Assembly: GCA_902799835.1 (NCBI GenBank)
Contig: CADCCF010000004.1
Span: 62,001 to 126,000, forward strand
Length of the DNA: 64,000 nucleotides
From: an uncultured Pseudomonadota bacterium
GTDB taxonomy: Bacteria; Pseudomonadota; Alphaproteobacteria; RF32; CAG-239
Direction: 5' to 3'
The position numbers and the translations under genes are program-made. Shown here piece after piece: positions 17,777 through 26,331 of this stretch; the first letter of the stretch is position 1, and each line of letters begins with the position of its first letter. The notes under the pieces were generated by a model that was not told the DNA's origin, did not search any database, and saw only the letters and a program-made list of their open reading frames with translations.

Positions 17777-18492
17777 AACTCAAATTTACTCCCCAATTGC
17801 TCACGCAAAACTTTTTGCGGAATTTCTTTCACCTCGCCTTTTTTCATTGATCCTAGCTGAAACGGACCATAAGACAAGCGAATAAGCCGCGACACTTCCA
17901 ATCCGAAAAACTTCATAACTTTACGAATTTCACGATTCTTACCTTCCGTTAGTGCTATCTTAAGCCAAGTATTAGCGCCTTGTTTGGATTCAACTTCAGC
18001 CTTTACCGAACCATAATTAATACCATCAATTGTCACCCCTTGGCTCATCTTTTGCAAATCGGTCTCTTTAACCGCCCCAAAAACTCTCACCTTGTAACGT
18101 CTAACCCAACCATTGGCCGGCAGTTCTAGTTTATGTGCTAACTCTCCGGAATTGGTCAGTAACAACAATCCTTCCGAATTAAGATCCAAACGCCCGATTG
18201 AAATCACTCGTGGCATTGAAGGCGGCAAATTATCAAACACAGTATTGCGACCTTTTTCATCTTTGTGGGTGGTAACCAAACCAACCGGTTTGTAATAAAG
18301 CCATAGGCGCGTATTTTCTGTTTCCGGCAACTTTTCACCATCAAGCAGAATTTTTTCTTCCCCTGATACATTAAATGCCGGTGATGATACCACCTCACCG
18401 TTTACGCTAACTCTTTGCTGTTTAATAAGCTCTTCGGCTTCGCGACGTGAAGCTACTCCGGCTCTGGCTAAAAATTTTGCAATTCGCATCAT
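17773..18492 (-). CDS. rluB: RsuA/RluB-family rRNA pseudouridine synthase
   Basis: 239 aa from ATG 18492 (or 18489), chosen because GGAAAC lies upstream and the S4 domain starts immediately. The S4 RNA-binding domain spans about 1-60 (RIAKFLARAGVASRREAEEL). The catalytic domain contains GRLDLNSEGLLLLT with the active-site Asp, and LTEGKNREIRKV. RluB converts U2605 of 23S rRNA. The RluB call over RluE or RsuA rests on the S4 domain and the KPVGLVTTHKDEKGR segment. Operon partner: rsmD. Confidence 0.85.
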   Translation of the reverse strand: MMRIAKFLARAGVASRREAEELIKQQRVSVNGEVVSSPAFNVSGEEKILLDGEKLPETENTRLWLYYKPVGLVTTHKDEKGRNTVFDNLPPSMPRVISIGRLDLNSEGLLLLTNSGELAHKLELPANGWVRRYKVRVFGAVKETDLQKMSQGVTIDGINYGSVKAEVESKQGANTWLKIALTEGKNREIRKVMKFFGLEVSRLIRLSYGPFQLGSMKKGEVKEIPQKVLREQLGSKFEL

Positions 18493-18545
18493 GATTTTTG
18501 TTTCCTTTTTTCTAATCACTAACACAAATTGCTAAAAATATAATT

Positions 18546-18581
18546 AAAAAGTTCCTTACTTTTTAATTTAAGGAACTTTTT
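18546..18581 (-). terminator. Terminator of the 400-aa gene
   Basis: AAAAAGTTCCTTA pairs with TAAGGAACTTTTT around a ten-base AT-rich loop. It is symmetric, so it could work for either strand, but only the minus-strand gene ends into it. Confidence 0.75.
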
Positions 18582-18604
18582 ATAAGTTAACTTGATATTA
18601 AATA

Positions 18605-19807
18605 TTATTTCTGATTATTGGGCGCTATTCTTGCTGTAACTTTAGGATCAAGTGTAGTTTGTTTAATCACCGGTTTACTTTCCGGCTTATTAGTACCGCG
18701 CAATTGCGCAAGACGGCATGCCATACGTTGTTCTGATGACATTCCTTCCATAGCTTTGGCGCGTTCAGCTAATTTATCAACACCAGTATTATTCTTAGCA
18801 TCATTGATCCCGGTATTTTCCCGTGCTCTTATTTTTGTGAATTGCCTTTGTAAAAGATCATAACTCGGTACAGAACCATCATACATGCGCCCCATATCCG
18901 TTTGAATTGGTCCCCCATATTCACTCATTTTATCAGCTATATCGTAAAAAATTCCTTTTTTAATTTCACTATATTGTTTTGGACATATCTCTTTTAATTT
19001 TTCATCATATACGGCCAATTTTTCCACACTTGTCTTACCATCTAACTCCTTTTCATCAACATAATTTGACAAATTTTTGCCATTAATTTCCACCTGTTTA
19101 ATTGCATCAACATTTCTAGAAATAATCGTTTCATCATCTTTTTGTGATGCCGACATCATACCATGAAAAGTATTGAACAATGTATTTCCAGCAATATTTT
19201 TTCTATCCTCTGCAGTAATGTTAGGATTAGCAAGCAAACCAGCAACATAAGGTCGTTGCATACCGCGGTCGTTTAATTCTGAAGGAACTATCTCTAATAA
19301 ACATTTTCTATCACACTCTCTCCTATTTTCATTTAAATCTTTCAGCTGTTTATCCCAATTAGTAAATTTATTTTGTACCCCTTGATTGTCATCAACGAGC
19401 TCAGCCGCGGCTTTACATGTTGCTTTGTCTTTAACTATATCTTGTAATCTTCCGGCATAATCTTTTGCTTTAGGATATTTATTATATAAATCAGGATGTT
19501 CCTCTAAAAATTTATTCATAGGTTCATCACTTCCTTGACGATAAACTGCGTGCCTAACCTCGGCTAGTTGCGCATAAAGCTCCTTACGGTTAGGATCATC
19601 TGTTATAACTTTTTTTCCTCCTAACACCTCTTCTACCAAATAATTATCAATCCCAAACTCTTTATTTTTAGCTTCTTCATATGGTTTTTCTAAACGCTTA
19701 ATTTCGTCCTCTTTCCTTGCCAACTTTTTAGATTCGTTCAAAAATTCTGATGCCTTTAAAATATTCTCTACCGGAACATCATCTAACCAACTCATATCGT
19801 AACTCAT
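18605..19807 (-). CDS. Large hydrophilic orphan protein, unknown function
   Basis: 400 aa, strongly charged, with no signal peptide or membrane helix. The N-terminal 50 residues (LKASEFLNESKKLARKEDEI) and several later stretches are likely coiled helices. The C-terminus is basic and proline-containing (KPVIKQTTLDPKVTARIAPN). I recognise no family. It is monocistronic, has its own terminator and is divergent from tadA. The lysine/glutamate/asparagine-rich style resembles the 728-aa protein at 42617, which carries a metallopeptidase motif. Both may belong to a lineage-specific cytoplasmic or exported class, but this is inference only. Confidence 0.6.
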   Translation of the reverse strand: MSYDMSWLDDVPVENILKASEFLNESKKLARKEDEIKRLEKPYEEAKNKEFGIDNYLVEEVLGGKKVITDDPNRKELYAQLAEVRHAVYRQGSDEPMNKFLEEHPDLYNKYPKAKDYAGRLQDIVKDKATCKAAAELVDDNQGVQNKFTNWDKQLKDLNENRRECDRKCLLEIVPSELNDRGMQRPYVAGLLANPNITAEDRKNIAGNTLFNTFHGMMSASQKDDETIISRNVDAIKQVEINGKNLSNYVDEKELDGKTSVEKLAVYDEKLKEICPKQYSEIKKGIFYDIADKMSEYGGPIQTDMGRMYDGSVPSYDLLQRQFTKIRARENTGINDAKNNTGVDKLAERAKAMEGMSSEQRMACRLAQLRGTNKPESKPVIKQTTLDPKVTARIAPNNQK

Positions 19808-19957
19808 AATTGCATCCTCCTAATTATTTCATCCATATCTTTATTATACCGATTTAATAGACAAAAGTAAACATATTTTTATTTTTTTTTATAAAAAGTT
19901 TTGCTTGCATTTTATGCCAAAATCATTTTTTATATATCGCAGTTGGAGTAAGATTTT

Positions 19958-20410
19958 ATGACACCTGATGAATATATGCAACTTGCCTTAGCACAAGCAC
20001 AAAAAGCCGCTGAAATTGACGAAATTCCGGTTGGTTGTCTGATTGTCAACCCAGCCATCGGTGAAGTTATCACATCTACCCATAATCAAAATCAACATAC
20101 ATTTGACGCAACCGCCCATGCCGAAATTTTAGCCATTCGTCAAGCCTGCGAAAAACTATCACAAAACCGCCTCTGGAACATGGATATATATGTAACCTTG
20201 GAGCCTTGCGCCATGTGTGCCGCTGCCATTTCTTATTCCCGTATCAAAAATCTTTATTTTGGTGCCTATGATGAAAAAGGCGGTGCTGTTGTCAATGGGG
20301 TTAAATTTTATGAACAAAAAACTTGCCACCACAAACCCAATGTCTATGGTGGCATAATGGAAAAACAATGCTCTGAAATATTAAAGCAATTCTTTCAAAA
20401 TAAGCGATAG
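19958..20410 (+). CDS. tadA: tRNA-specific adenosine deaminase
   Basis: 150 aa zinc deaminase that converts A34 to inosine in tRNA-Arg(ACG). The zinc site is His54 in HAE (54-56, Glu56 as proton shuttle) with Cys84 and Cys87 in PCAMCAAAI. The C-terminal NVYGGIMEKQC is characteristic. Length matches. A SD-like GGAGT precedes the ATG by ten bases. It is convergent with the chagasin-like gene, with stops 1 bp apart. Confidence 0.94.
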   Translation: MTPDEYMQLALAQAQKAAEIDEIPVGCLIVNPAIGEVITSTHNQNQHTFDATAHAEILAIRQACEKLSQNRLWNMDIYVTLEPCAMCAAAISYSRIKNLYFGAYDEKGGAVVNGVKFYEQKTCHHKPNVYGGIMEKQCSEILKQFFQNKR

Positions 20411-20411
20411 T

Positions 20412-20843
20412 TTATTCAATTTCCAATCTTACGGCAAAATCATTTTCTTCCCTGTCGACATTTGCCTCGTCCTCACCGCGAACATAATTAGCAACTATAA
20501 TTGCTTCACCCGGCTTTAGGGTCTTTATCTTGTAAAAGCTCTTACCGCCAACCCCAACTTTTCCTTCCGGATTTTCATCAGCAACATATTTCTCGTCCAC
20601 CTCTTCTACTACGCCATCATCCTTAACATAGGTAATATATTGCCAACTGTAACCCGTTGTAGCATTAGCCTCCAACTCAACTTCAACTTCTTGTCCCGCC
20701 TTTATTGTCACAATTGCTCCACTGTCTTGTGCGCTCAAACCGACAATATCCTCACTTGCCGCAACTACATCAGCATTCTTTTCAGCATCTTTCTGCCCGC
20801 AAGCCGCCAACAACATTGCTATCAATAACAAATATTTCTTCAT
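20412..20843 (-). CDS. Chagasin-like (I42) cysteine-protease inhibitor lipoprotein
   Basis: 143 aa. A lipoprotein signal ends at lipobox LAAC with Cys15. The mature part carries the three I42 inhibitor loops in order: NATTGYSW (60-67), a glycine loop GVGGKSFYKI, and VANYVRGED where chagasin has RPW/F. Family members block papain-like cysteine proteases by inserting these loops into the active site. As a lipoprotein it would sit in the outer membrane or periplasm. A papain-like candidate is encoded at 33656-34240, but no link is shown. The third loop is the least conserved. Confidence 0.8.
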   Translation of the reverse strand: MKKYLLLIAMLLAACGQKDAEKNADVVAASEDIVGLSAQDSGAIVTIKAGQEVEVELEANATTGYSWQYITYVKDDGVVEEVDEKYVADENPEGKVGVGGKSFYKIKTLKPGEAIIVANYVRGEDEANVDREENDFAVRLEIE

Positions 20844-20963
20844 CTTATTCTTGCCTTTCCAAATAATTATCCTCGCATTTCATGCTATACAATATAATCT
20901 TTTTTGTAAATCAAAAAATGAACTTTTGTTTATAAAACAAGCACATCACACTCCAAAGTGCGA

Positions 20964-23132
20964 TTACTTACTTAATCCCAGCTCTTCCATTACTTGTTTT
21001 TTTAAGGTTACATTGTCAGCCTTGCCGGTAGCAAAAGTAGGCAAACTTTTGTGCATCAAAATGACTCTTGGCAAATAAAGTTCCGGCAATCCGTTCATCT
21101 TGATATATTCATGCAATCTTTCCGAAGTAACCTTTTTGTTGGTTGTAACCAAAACTACCTGTTCGCCTTTGGTTTCATGCGGTACTGCAACTACACCATA
21201 ATCAAATTCGCCGTCTTTTTCAAAAGCTTTCACCACAGTCTCCAAAACGGCATTCAGCGATACCATCTCACCGCCAACTTTGGCAAAACGCTTGATTCTA
21301 TCCTTAATATAAACAAAACCGATATCGTCAATATCAACCACATCACCGGTATGATACCAACCATCTTTCAATGGCACCAATTTACCCGGATTATCCGGCA
21401 TAATATAGCCCTTCATAACATTCGGACCTTTAACACAAAGCTCTCCGCCCTTTTCAATTCCGTCAACCGGTAAAAGTTTATATTGAATTTTGGGTAAAAG
21501 CTTACCGATAGATCCGAAACGATTAAAAATATGGTTGTTAGCACATATAACCGGAGAACATTCGGTTGCACCATATCCTTCCTTAATGCTCACCCCTAAT
21601 CTTTCGCCCCATAAGTTGCGCGTATCAGGTTTAATTGCTTCAGCACCGCCGACCATAACTCTGACATGGTTAAAATCCATCGGATGGGCAATTTTGGCAT
21701 AACCGCGGAAAAATGTATCGGTTCCCACCAGCAAGGTTGTACCTATCTCATAAGACAATTCGGCAATAATACGATAATGCAACGGTGATGGGTATAAAAA
21801 CAGCTTACATCCTCTGAATATCGGAAATAAAGTTCCCACAGCCAAACCAAATGAGTGGAACATCGGCAAAGCGTTCAACATCACATCATTCACATCACAA
21901 CTGTAAATGCATGATATTTGATCAACATTAGAAATCACATTAGCATGGCTCAAAACCACTGCCTTTGGTGCCCCCTCTGAACCGGAAGTAAACAGTACAA
22001 CTGCTTCTTTATCTCCGCCGACCGGATGCGGCACACGTTTAACCTTATAGCGAATATAAGCTTCCAACTTGTCACGCAACGTTATATATTTACGCAAATC
22101 TTCTAGGAAAAAGATGTTATATCCGGCCTCGCGCAAGTCATCAATCACATTCTCCATCTTCGCACCTCTGATAAATGTGTGCGAAGTGATAATCATTTTA
22201 ACTTTAGCCGTATTGCACATTGACACCATGTTTTTGGCGCCCACCGAAAAATTAAGCATTACCGGCACGCGTTCATAAGCTGACAAACCGAAAAATGCAC
22301 AAACCGTAGCCAAAGCATTGGGCATTAACAAAGCTATTCTATCGCCGGGATTGGTCATTTTCTTAAAGAAACGCCCCAATACAAAAGACTTAACCACCAA
22401 ATCAAGATAAGATTGAGGTACACGATTTACATCTTCGAAAAATTTCGGACGGAAAAACAAACCACGTTTAGAGTTAATTTTAGCCGCTTTCATTAACATA
22501 CCGAATAATGATATATCACCATTGTTAATTGCATCAAAACACATATCACGCATAATCATATAGATTTCATTGCTCAAGTGATCGCGTTGATTACGCAAAT
22601 TATCTTTCAACTTAAACTTAATCGGCTTTTGTACCGTAATAGTGATTCTAGGCAACGGTCTATGCGGCAATTTGCCCTTAGTCTTCGAAAAATAACCGTA
22701 TTGTGGTCCGTTAATCCAAATCGGCACTACCGGAGCATTAGCTTTATCAGCCAACAAACCGGGAGCCTCATAAATTTTCATCAAACCACCATTCTCGGTC
22801 ATACGTCCCTCGGGGAAAATAACACAACGTCTGCCGGATTCGACCTTGGCGATTAACTCTTTTAAATCTGCCGGTTCAATCATGTTAAATGGCATAATAT
22901 CTGCCGTCTTCATAAATAATCTTACCCATTTGTTGCGATAAAGGTGTCCGTTCAAGGCAAAAATCGGATCACCCGGCAAAAATGCAAAAAGCATTATCGG
23001 ATCGAGATATGACACATGATTAGAAATATAAACGGCCTTGGTTGGCAATTTATTGACATCAAATTGAATATTGCATCTGACTTTTAAAAACGTAAACACT
23101 AAACGCAAAATAAATCGCACAAGATTTCTCAA
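20964..23132 (-). CDS. aas: Bifunctional acyltransferase / acyl-ACP synthetase
   Basis: 722 aa fusion. The N-terminal PlsC-type domain (about 1-200) has H39-VSYL-D44 and FPEGRM. The C-terminal AMP-forming domain (about 230-722) has the P-loop TSGSEGAPK, GYGATECSP and YHTGDVVDIDDIGFVYIKDR. Aas activates free fatty acids onto ACP and reacylates lysophospholipids at the inner membrane. Its promoter region carries TCAATCGATTGA, the same palindrome found before fadL, so it probably belongs to the regulon of the divergent TetR protein. Confidence 0.93.
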   Translation of the reverse strand: MRNLVRFILRLVFTFLKVRCNIQFDVNKLPTKAVYISNHVSYLDPIMLFAFLPGDPIFALNGHLYRNKWVRLFMKTADIMPFNMIEPADLKELIAKVESGRRCVIFPEGRMTENGGLMKIYEAPGLLADKANAPVVPIWINGPQYGYFSKTKGKLPHRPLPRITITVQKPIKFKLKDNLRNQRDHLSNEIYMIMRDMCFDAINNGDISLFGMLMKAAKINSKRGLFFRPKFFEDVNRVPQSYLDLVVKSFVLGRFFKKMTNPGDRIALLMPNALATVCAFFGLSAYERVPVMLNFSVGAKNMVSMCNTAKVKMIITSHTFIRGAKMENVIDDLREAGYNIFFLEDLRKYITLRDKLEAYIRYKVKRVPHPVGGDKEAVVLFTSGSEGAPKAVVLSHANVISNVDQISCIYSCDVNDVMLNALPMFHSFGLAVGTLFPIFRGCKLFLYPSPLHYRIIAELSYEIGTTLLVGTDTFFRGYAKIAHPMDFNHVRVMVGGAEAIKPDTRNLWGERLGVSIKEGYGATECSPVICANNHIFNRFGSIGKLLPKIQYKLLPVDGIEKGGELCVKGPNVMKGYIMPDNPGKLVPLKDGWYHTGDVVDIDDIGFVYIKDRIKRFAKVGGEMVSLNAVLETVVKAFEKDGEFDYGVVAVPHETKGEQVVLVTTNKKVTSERLHEYIKMNGLPELYLPRVILMHKSLPTFATGKADNVTLKKQVMEELGLSK

Positions 23133-23236
23133 ATTAAAATCCTCCGAGAGTTTAAGTTGCCATTCTTCTACCCTAAAAACAAAGCTCTGTAAAGCAAAAA
23201 ATTTCTTTCCCTTTATTTGTCCGATTCGCTTTTAAG

Positions 23237-23248
23237 TCAATCGATTGA
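23237..23248. promoter_or_regulatory. Palindromic operator between aas and tetR
   Basis: Perfect 12-bp palindrome TCAATCGATTGA between the divergent aas and tetR starts. On the minus strand it overlaps a TTGACT -35 candidate (23240-23235) for aas. Identical and near-identical copies precede fadL, so the likely ligand is the TetR protein encoded at 23361. Confidence 0.8.
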
Positions 23249-23360
23249 TTTTATTATATTTTCCGAAGAAAAATAACTGGTGGATAAAAATTTTATTGTA
23301 ATTTCAAATAAATAATGCATAATAGGGCAAAATTTTAACAATTTTATATCGGATAAAACT

Positions 23361-24011
23361 ATGCCTAATGATTCCAAAGCTAAATTACTCCTGAGCGCCT
23401 TTGAAGAATTTGCCAAGAACGGTTTTTTTGGTGCTTCCACCCGTGATATTGCCGCCAAGGCCAATATTAATATATCATCAATTCTTTATTATTTCGGTGG
23501 CAAAAAAGGTATCTACACTGCTGCCCTAAAAAATATTGTTAATGTCGTTAATGACATGACAGCTGATTTAACTGCCCAATATCAGGTGGTACAAAAAAGC
23601 GAAAATCAATCTGATGCTGCTCGCCTCTTAAAAGATTTTATGCAGCGTTTTTTAATGATTATCTGCTCGGAAACCTTGTCCATTGATATGAAAAAAGTTT
23701 TCTTAAGCGAATACTCTTGCCCCACGGAAGAATTTTCGATTCTCTATGATGAGCTAATCCGTCCGTTCCACGACAAGATATCTTCGTTGCTACACTGGGC
23801 CTCAGCCAAAAAAATACCGCTCAAAGATTGTTATTTTTACGTTATAACCCTGTTTTCCACCTTTTTTATATTTATCTCGCGAGAGGATAATATATGTAAA
23901 ATTATGGAATGGGATAAGGCTGACGAAAAAGTTTTGGACAAGTTATTAACCTATACTAACAAGCAGATAGACTTTATTTTATCGGCATTTTCACAGAATA
24001 GCAAAAAATAA
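23361..24011 (+). CDS. TetR-family regulator of fatty-acid genes
   Basis: 216 aa. The N-terminal helix-turn-helix is at about 5-52 (ASTRDIAAKANINISSILYYFGGKKGIYTAAL). The C-terminal part resembles the CerR-type ligand domain (DUF1956): MQRFLMIICSETLS and YVITLFSTFFIFI. It lies between aas and fadL, whose promoters share TCAATCGATTGA. The inference is a repressor released by fatty acid or acyl-CoA, analogous to PsrA/FadR. Its own promoter lies near the same operator, so it is probably autoregulated. Confidence 0.85.
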   Translation: MPNDSKAKLLLSAFEEFAKNGFFGASTRDIAAKANINISSILYYFGGKKGIYTAALKNIVNVVNDMTADLTAQYQVVQKSENQSDAARLLKDFMQRFLMIICSETLSIDMKKVFLSEYSCPTEEFSILYDELIRPFHDKISSLLHWASAKKIPLKDCYFYVITLFSTFFIFISREDNICKIMEWDKADEKVLDKLLTYTNKQIDFILSAFSQNSKK

Positions 24012-24012
24012 T

Positions 24013-24075
24013 TCAATCGAGTGATTAAAATTATTCAATCGATTGATTGACATTTAAAATTTTTTGATTTATAAC
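24013..24075 (+). promoter_or_regulatory. fadL promoter with two operators
   Basis: TTGACA (24047-24052), a 17-base spacer, and TATAAC (24070-24075). A perfect TCAATCGATTGA (24035-24046) abuts the -35. A one-mismatch copy TCAATCGAGTGA lies at 24013-24024, 22 bp away centre to centre, about two helical turns. This geometry suits cooperative repression. Confidence 0.8.
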
Positions 24076-24112
24076 TCCTTTTGTATTTTGAAACTATCAA
24101 GGAGTTTATAAA

Positions 24113-25336
24113 TTGAAAAAATTAGTAACTTTCACTGCTTTGGCCACTGTTTTGGCTATTGCCAATAATGCTAACGCCGCCGGATTCCACTTGAGAGAAC
24201 AATCCGCCGCTGCTCAAGGTAACGCTTTTGCCGGTGCCACTGCCGGAGCCGAAAATCCGTCTTATGCTTATTTCAATGTTGCCGGCTTAACCCGCCACAA
24301 AGGTACACAAATCAATGCCGGAGGCACTTATATTGCTCCTGCTGCTGAGGCTCACAATATAAATCATACAGCTGATGAGCAGCACAATATTGTTCATGCT
24401 GCTGTTGCTCCTAACGGCACAATGTCTTATCAGCTTGATGACAAAACCGTTTTAGGTTTAGGCTTAAATGTTCCCTTCGGCATGATTACCAAATACAGCG
24501 GCAACTGGGCAGGATCAAATCATGGTGTTACTTCGCGTGTTCACTCTCTGGCAATTACTCCGATGGCTGCTCGCAAAGTTACCGATAAATTATCTTTGGG
24601 AGCCGGTTTTGTCGTTGAACATATACGCGCCCGTTTAACTAATACTTCCCTCGCTTTGGGCAACAAAGATGTTGCAGTTCATGGTGACACCACTGATATC
24701 GGTTATCAATTAGGTGCTATGTATGAGCTCAATGACAACACTCGTTTTGGTGTTGGCTACCGCAGTGAAATGAAACATAAAATCCAAGGTAAAATGGAAT
24801 CTTCTGCTTCGTCTGGTTTCGTAAATCAAGATATCAGCGCTGACTTGGATGTTCCCGCTATGTTATCATTAGGTGCTTACCACAAACTCAATGATAAATG
24901 GGAATTGATGGCTGAATATCAGCGCGTTTATTGGTCATCTTTTGATCGCTTAGACTTTGTTGGTAAAAATGTTCCTGGTGTCATAAGTCGTGTATATGAA
25001 AAATGGCGTGATACCAACTTCTATGCTTTGGGTGCATCTTATCAAATCGACAATCAGTGGAAAGCTCGCTTCGGTGTAGCTTTTGACCAAGCTGCTGTTA
25101 AGAGAGCCAATCGCACACCACGCATTCCCGATTCTGATCGTATTTGGTATTCAGCTGGGTTAAACTATCAATATAATGATAAATTGAGTTTTGACATGGC
25201 CTTTACTTATATCAAAGCTAAAAACGCTGTTGTAAATTCAGTAGAAAACCAACAATATGGACCATCAAGTCCTGTTTATGCCGAATACAAAAACTCGGTT
25301 AAAATTTGGGGTTTATCTTTGAACTACAAGTTCTAA
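24113..25336 (+). CDS. fadL: OMPP1/FadL/TodX-family outer-membrane transporter
   Basis: 407 aa. The start is TTG 24113 with a strong SD AAGGAG. The signal peptide is about 1-22 (cleaved after NANA). The mature N-terminus GFHLREQSAAAQGNAFAG and the following ENPSYAYFNVAGLTR are diagnostic of the FadL hatch. The rest alternates beta strands and ends with a C-terminal aromatic strand (YKF). FadL-type channels admit long-chain fatty acids or other hydrophobics across the outer membrane. The operators and the neighbouring aas and tetR support fatty-acid uptake. Confidence 0.92.
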   Translation: MKKLVTFTALATVLAIANNANAAGFHLREQSAAAQGNAFAGATAGAENPSYAYFNVAGLTRHKGTQINAGGTYIAPAAEAHNINHTADEQHNIVHAAVAPNGTMSYQLDDKTVLGLGLNVPFGMITKYSGNWAGSNHGVTSRVHSLAITPMAARKVTDKLSLGAGFVVEHIRARLTNTSLALGNKDVAVHGDTTDIGYQLGAMYELNDNTRFGVGYRSEMKHKIQGKMESSASSGFVNQDISADLDVPAMLSLGAYHKLNDKWELMAEYQRVYWSSFDRLDFVGKNVPGVISRVYEKWRDTNFYALGASYQIDNQWKARFGVAFDQAAVKRANRTPRIPDSDRIWYSAGLNYQYNDKLSFDMAFTYIKAKNAVVNSVENQQYGPSSPVYAEYKNSVKIWGLSLNYKF

Positions 25337-25360
25337 GAATAATTATTCACCATACTTTAA

Positions 25361-25391
25361 TGCCCTTGATAGCACTATCAAGGGCATTTTT
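25361..25391 (+). terminator. fadL terminator
   Basis: TGCCCTTGATA pairs perfectly with TATCAAGGGCA around GCAC and is followed by TTTTTAATTTT. Confidence 0.85.
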
Positions 25392-25520
25392 AATTTTCTT
25401 AAGCAAACAACATTATTAAGATTATCAAAACAAAAGCAATTTTTCCAATATTTTGCATAAACACCCCGCCCATTGTCAAACCATCAATGAGCATATAGTG
25501 AATATAGATTCTTTTTCAAA

Positions 25521-26162
25521 CTAGTGATAAGTTCTAATCAAAGAACTTAAGATTCCTTGAATTTTTACTCTTCCGGCCGCCAATTTACGAGTTTGATAAG
25601 CGCTGTTTTGCGGTATCAACTCAACATAGGCTCCTGATTTTTTAATTTTTTTCAAAGTTGCTTCCGTATTATCGACCAAAGCCACTACAATATCGCCGTT
25701 ATTGGCGGTTTCGGTTCTTTTTATAATGACAGTGTCGCCATCCATAATTCCGGCTTCAATCATTGAATCCCCCTCAATAGTCAAGGCATAATAATCGCCA
25801 CCATAAACCAAGGCTGCCGGAATACTCAATTTATCGTTCTCGTTAGCAATCGCCTCTATCGGGGTTCCTGCTGCAATTTTACCATAAAGAGGTATTTCTA
25901 CCGCCGGAGTAGCCTTTTCTGTCGGCACCACTACATTAGACGGTTTTACTTTTGGCAATCGTAACACTTCCAAAGCTCTGGCCTTGTGCGGCAATTTACG
26001 AATAAAATTGCGCTCCACAAGAGCATCAATCAAAGCATGAATTCCGGATTTTGATTTTAAGCCGATAGCATTTTTCATTTCATCAAATGACGGACAACAT
26101 CCGGTTTCTTTGATGGTTTTATGAATAAACAGCAACAAATTATATTGTTTTGGTGTTAACAT
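25521..26162 (-). CDS. lexA: LexA repressor
   Basis: 213 aa SOS repressor. The winged-helix domain (1-65) opens MLTPKQYNLLLFIH, and the linker is rich in Val, Pro and Thr. The S24 protease domain has the self-cleavage site Ala98-Gly99 (KIAAGTP), the nucleophile Ser133 (GDSMIEAG) and general base Lys171 (EATLKK). Its promoter carries the alphaproteobacterial LexA box, showing autoregulation. The recognition region reads SFDEMKNAIGLKSKSGIHALI, the alphaproteobacterial form. Confidence 0.95.
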   Translation of the reverse strand: MLTPKQYNLLLFIHKTIKETGCCPSFDEMKNAIGLKSKSGIHALIDALVERNFIRKLPHKARALEVLRLPKVKPSNVVVPTEKATPAVEIPLYGKIAAGTPIEAIANENDKLSIPAALVYGGDYYALTIEGDSMIEAGIMDGDTVIIKRTETANNGDIVVALVDNTEATLKKIKKSGAYVELIPQNSAYQTRKLAAGRVKIQGILSSLIRTYH

Positions 26163-26184
26163 AATGCAGCTCCTTAATTAATTT

Positions 26185-26199
26185 GTTCTAGTTTAGTTC
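26185..26199. promoter_or_regulatory. LexA box, alphaproteobacterial type
   Basis: Exact GTTC-N7-GTTC (GTTCTAGTTTAGTTC), 23 bases upstream of the lexA start. The direct-repeat form is characteristic of alphaproteobacteria. Confidence 0.9.
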
Positions 26200-26261
26200 T
26201 ATTAAAAACATTTTGTCAAGTCAAAAAAAATTATCTTTGCCGATTTAACTGTATTTTTTAT

Positions 26262-26290
26262 TTGAAAATAAATTAACTTGCTATTATAGT
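26262..26290 (+). promoter_or_regulatory. Sigma-70 promoter of lysS
   Basis: TTGAAA (26262-26267), a 17-base spacer and TATAGT (26285-26290), 42 bases before the lysS ATG. Confidence 0.65.
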
Positions 26291-26331
26291 AGGTGAAGTT
26301 TTTTTATAGTAAACATTAATAGGAATACATC

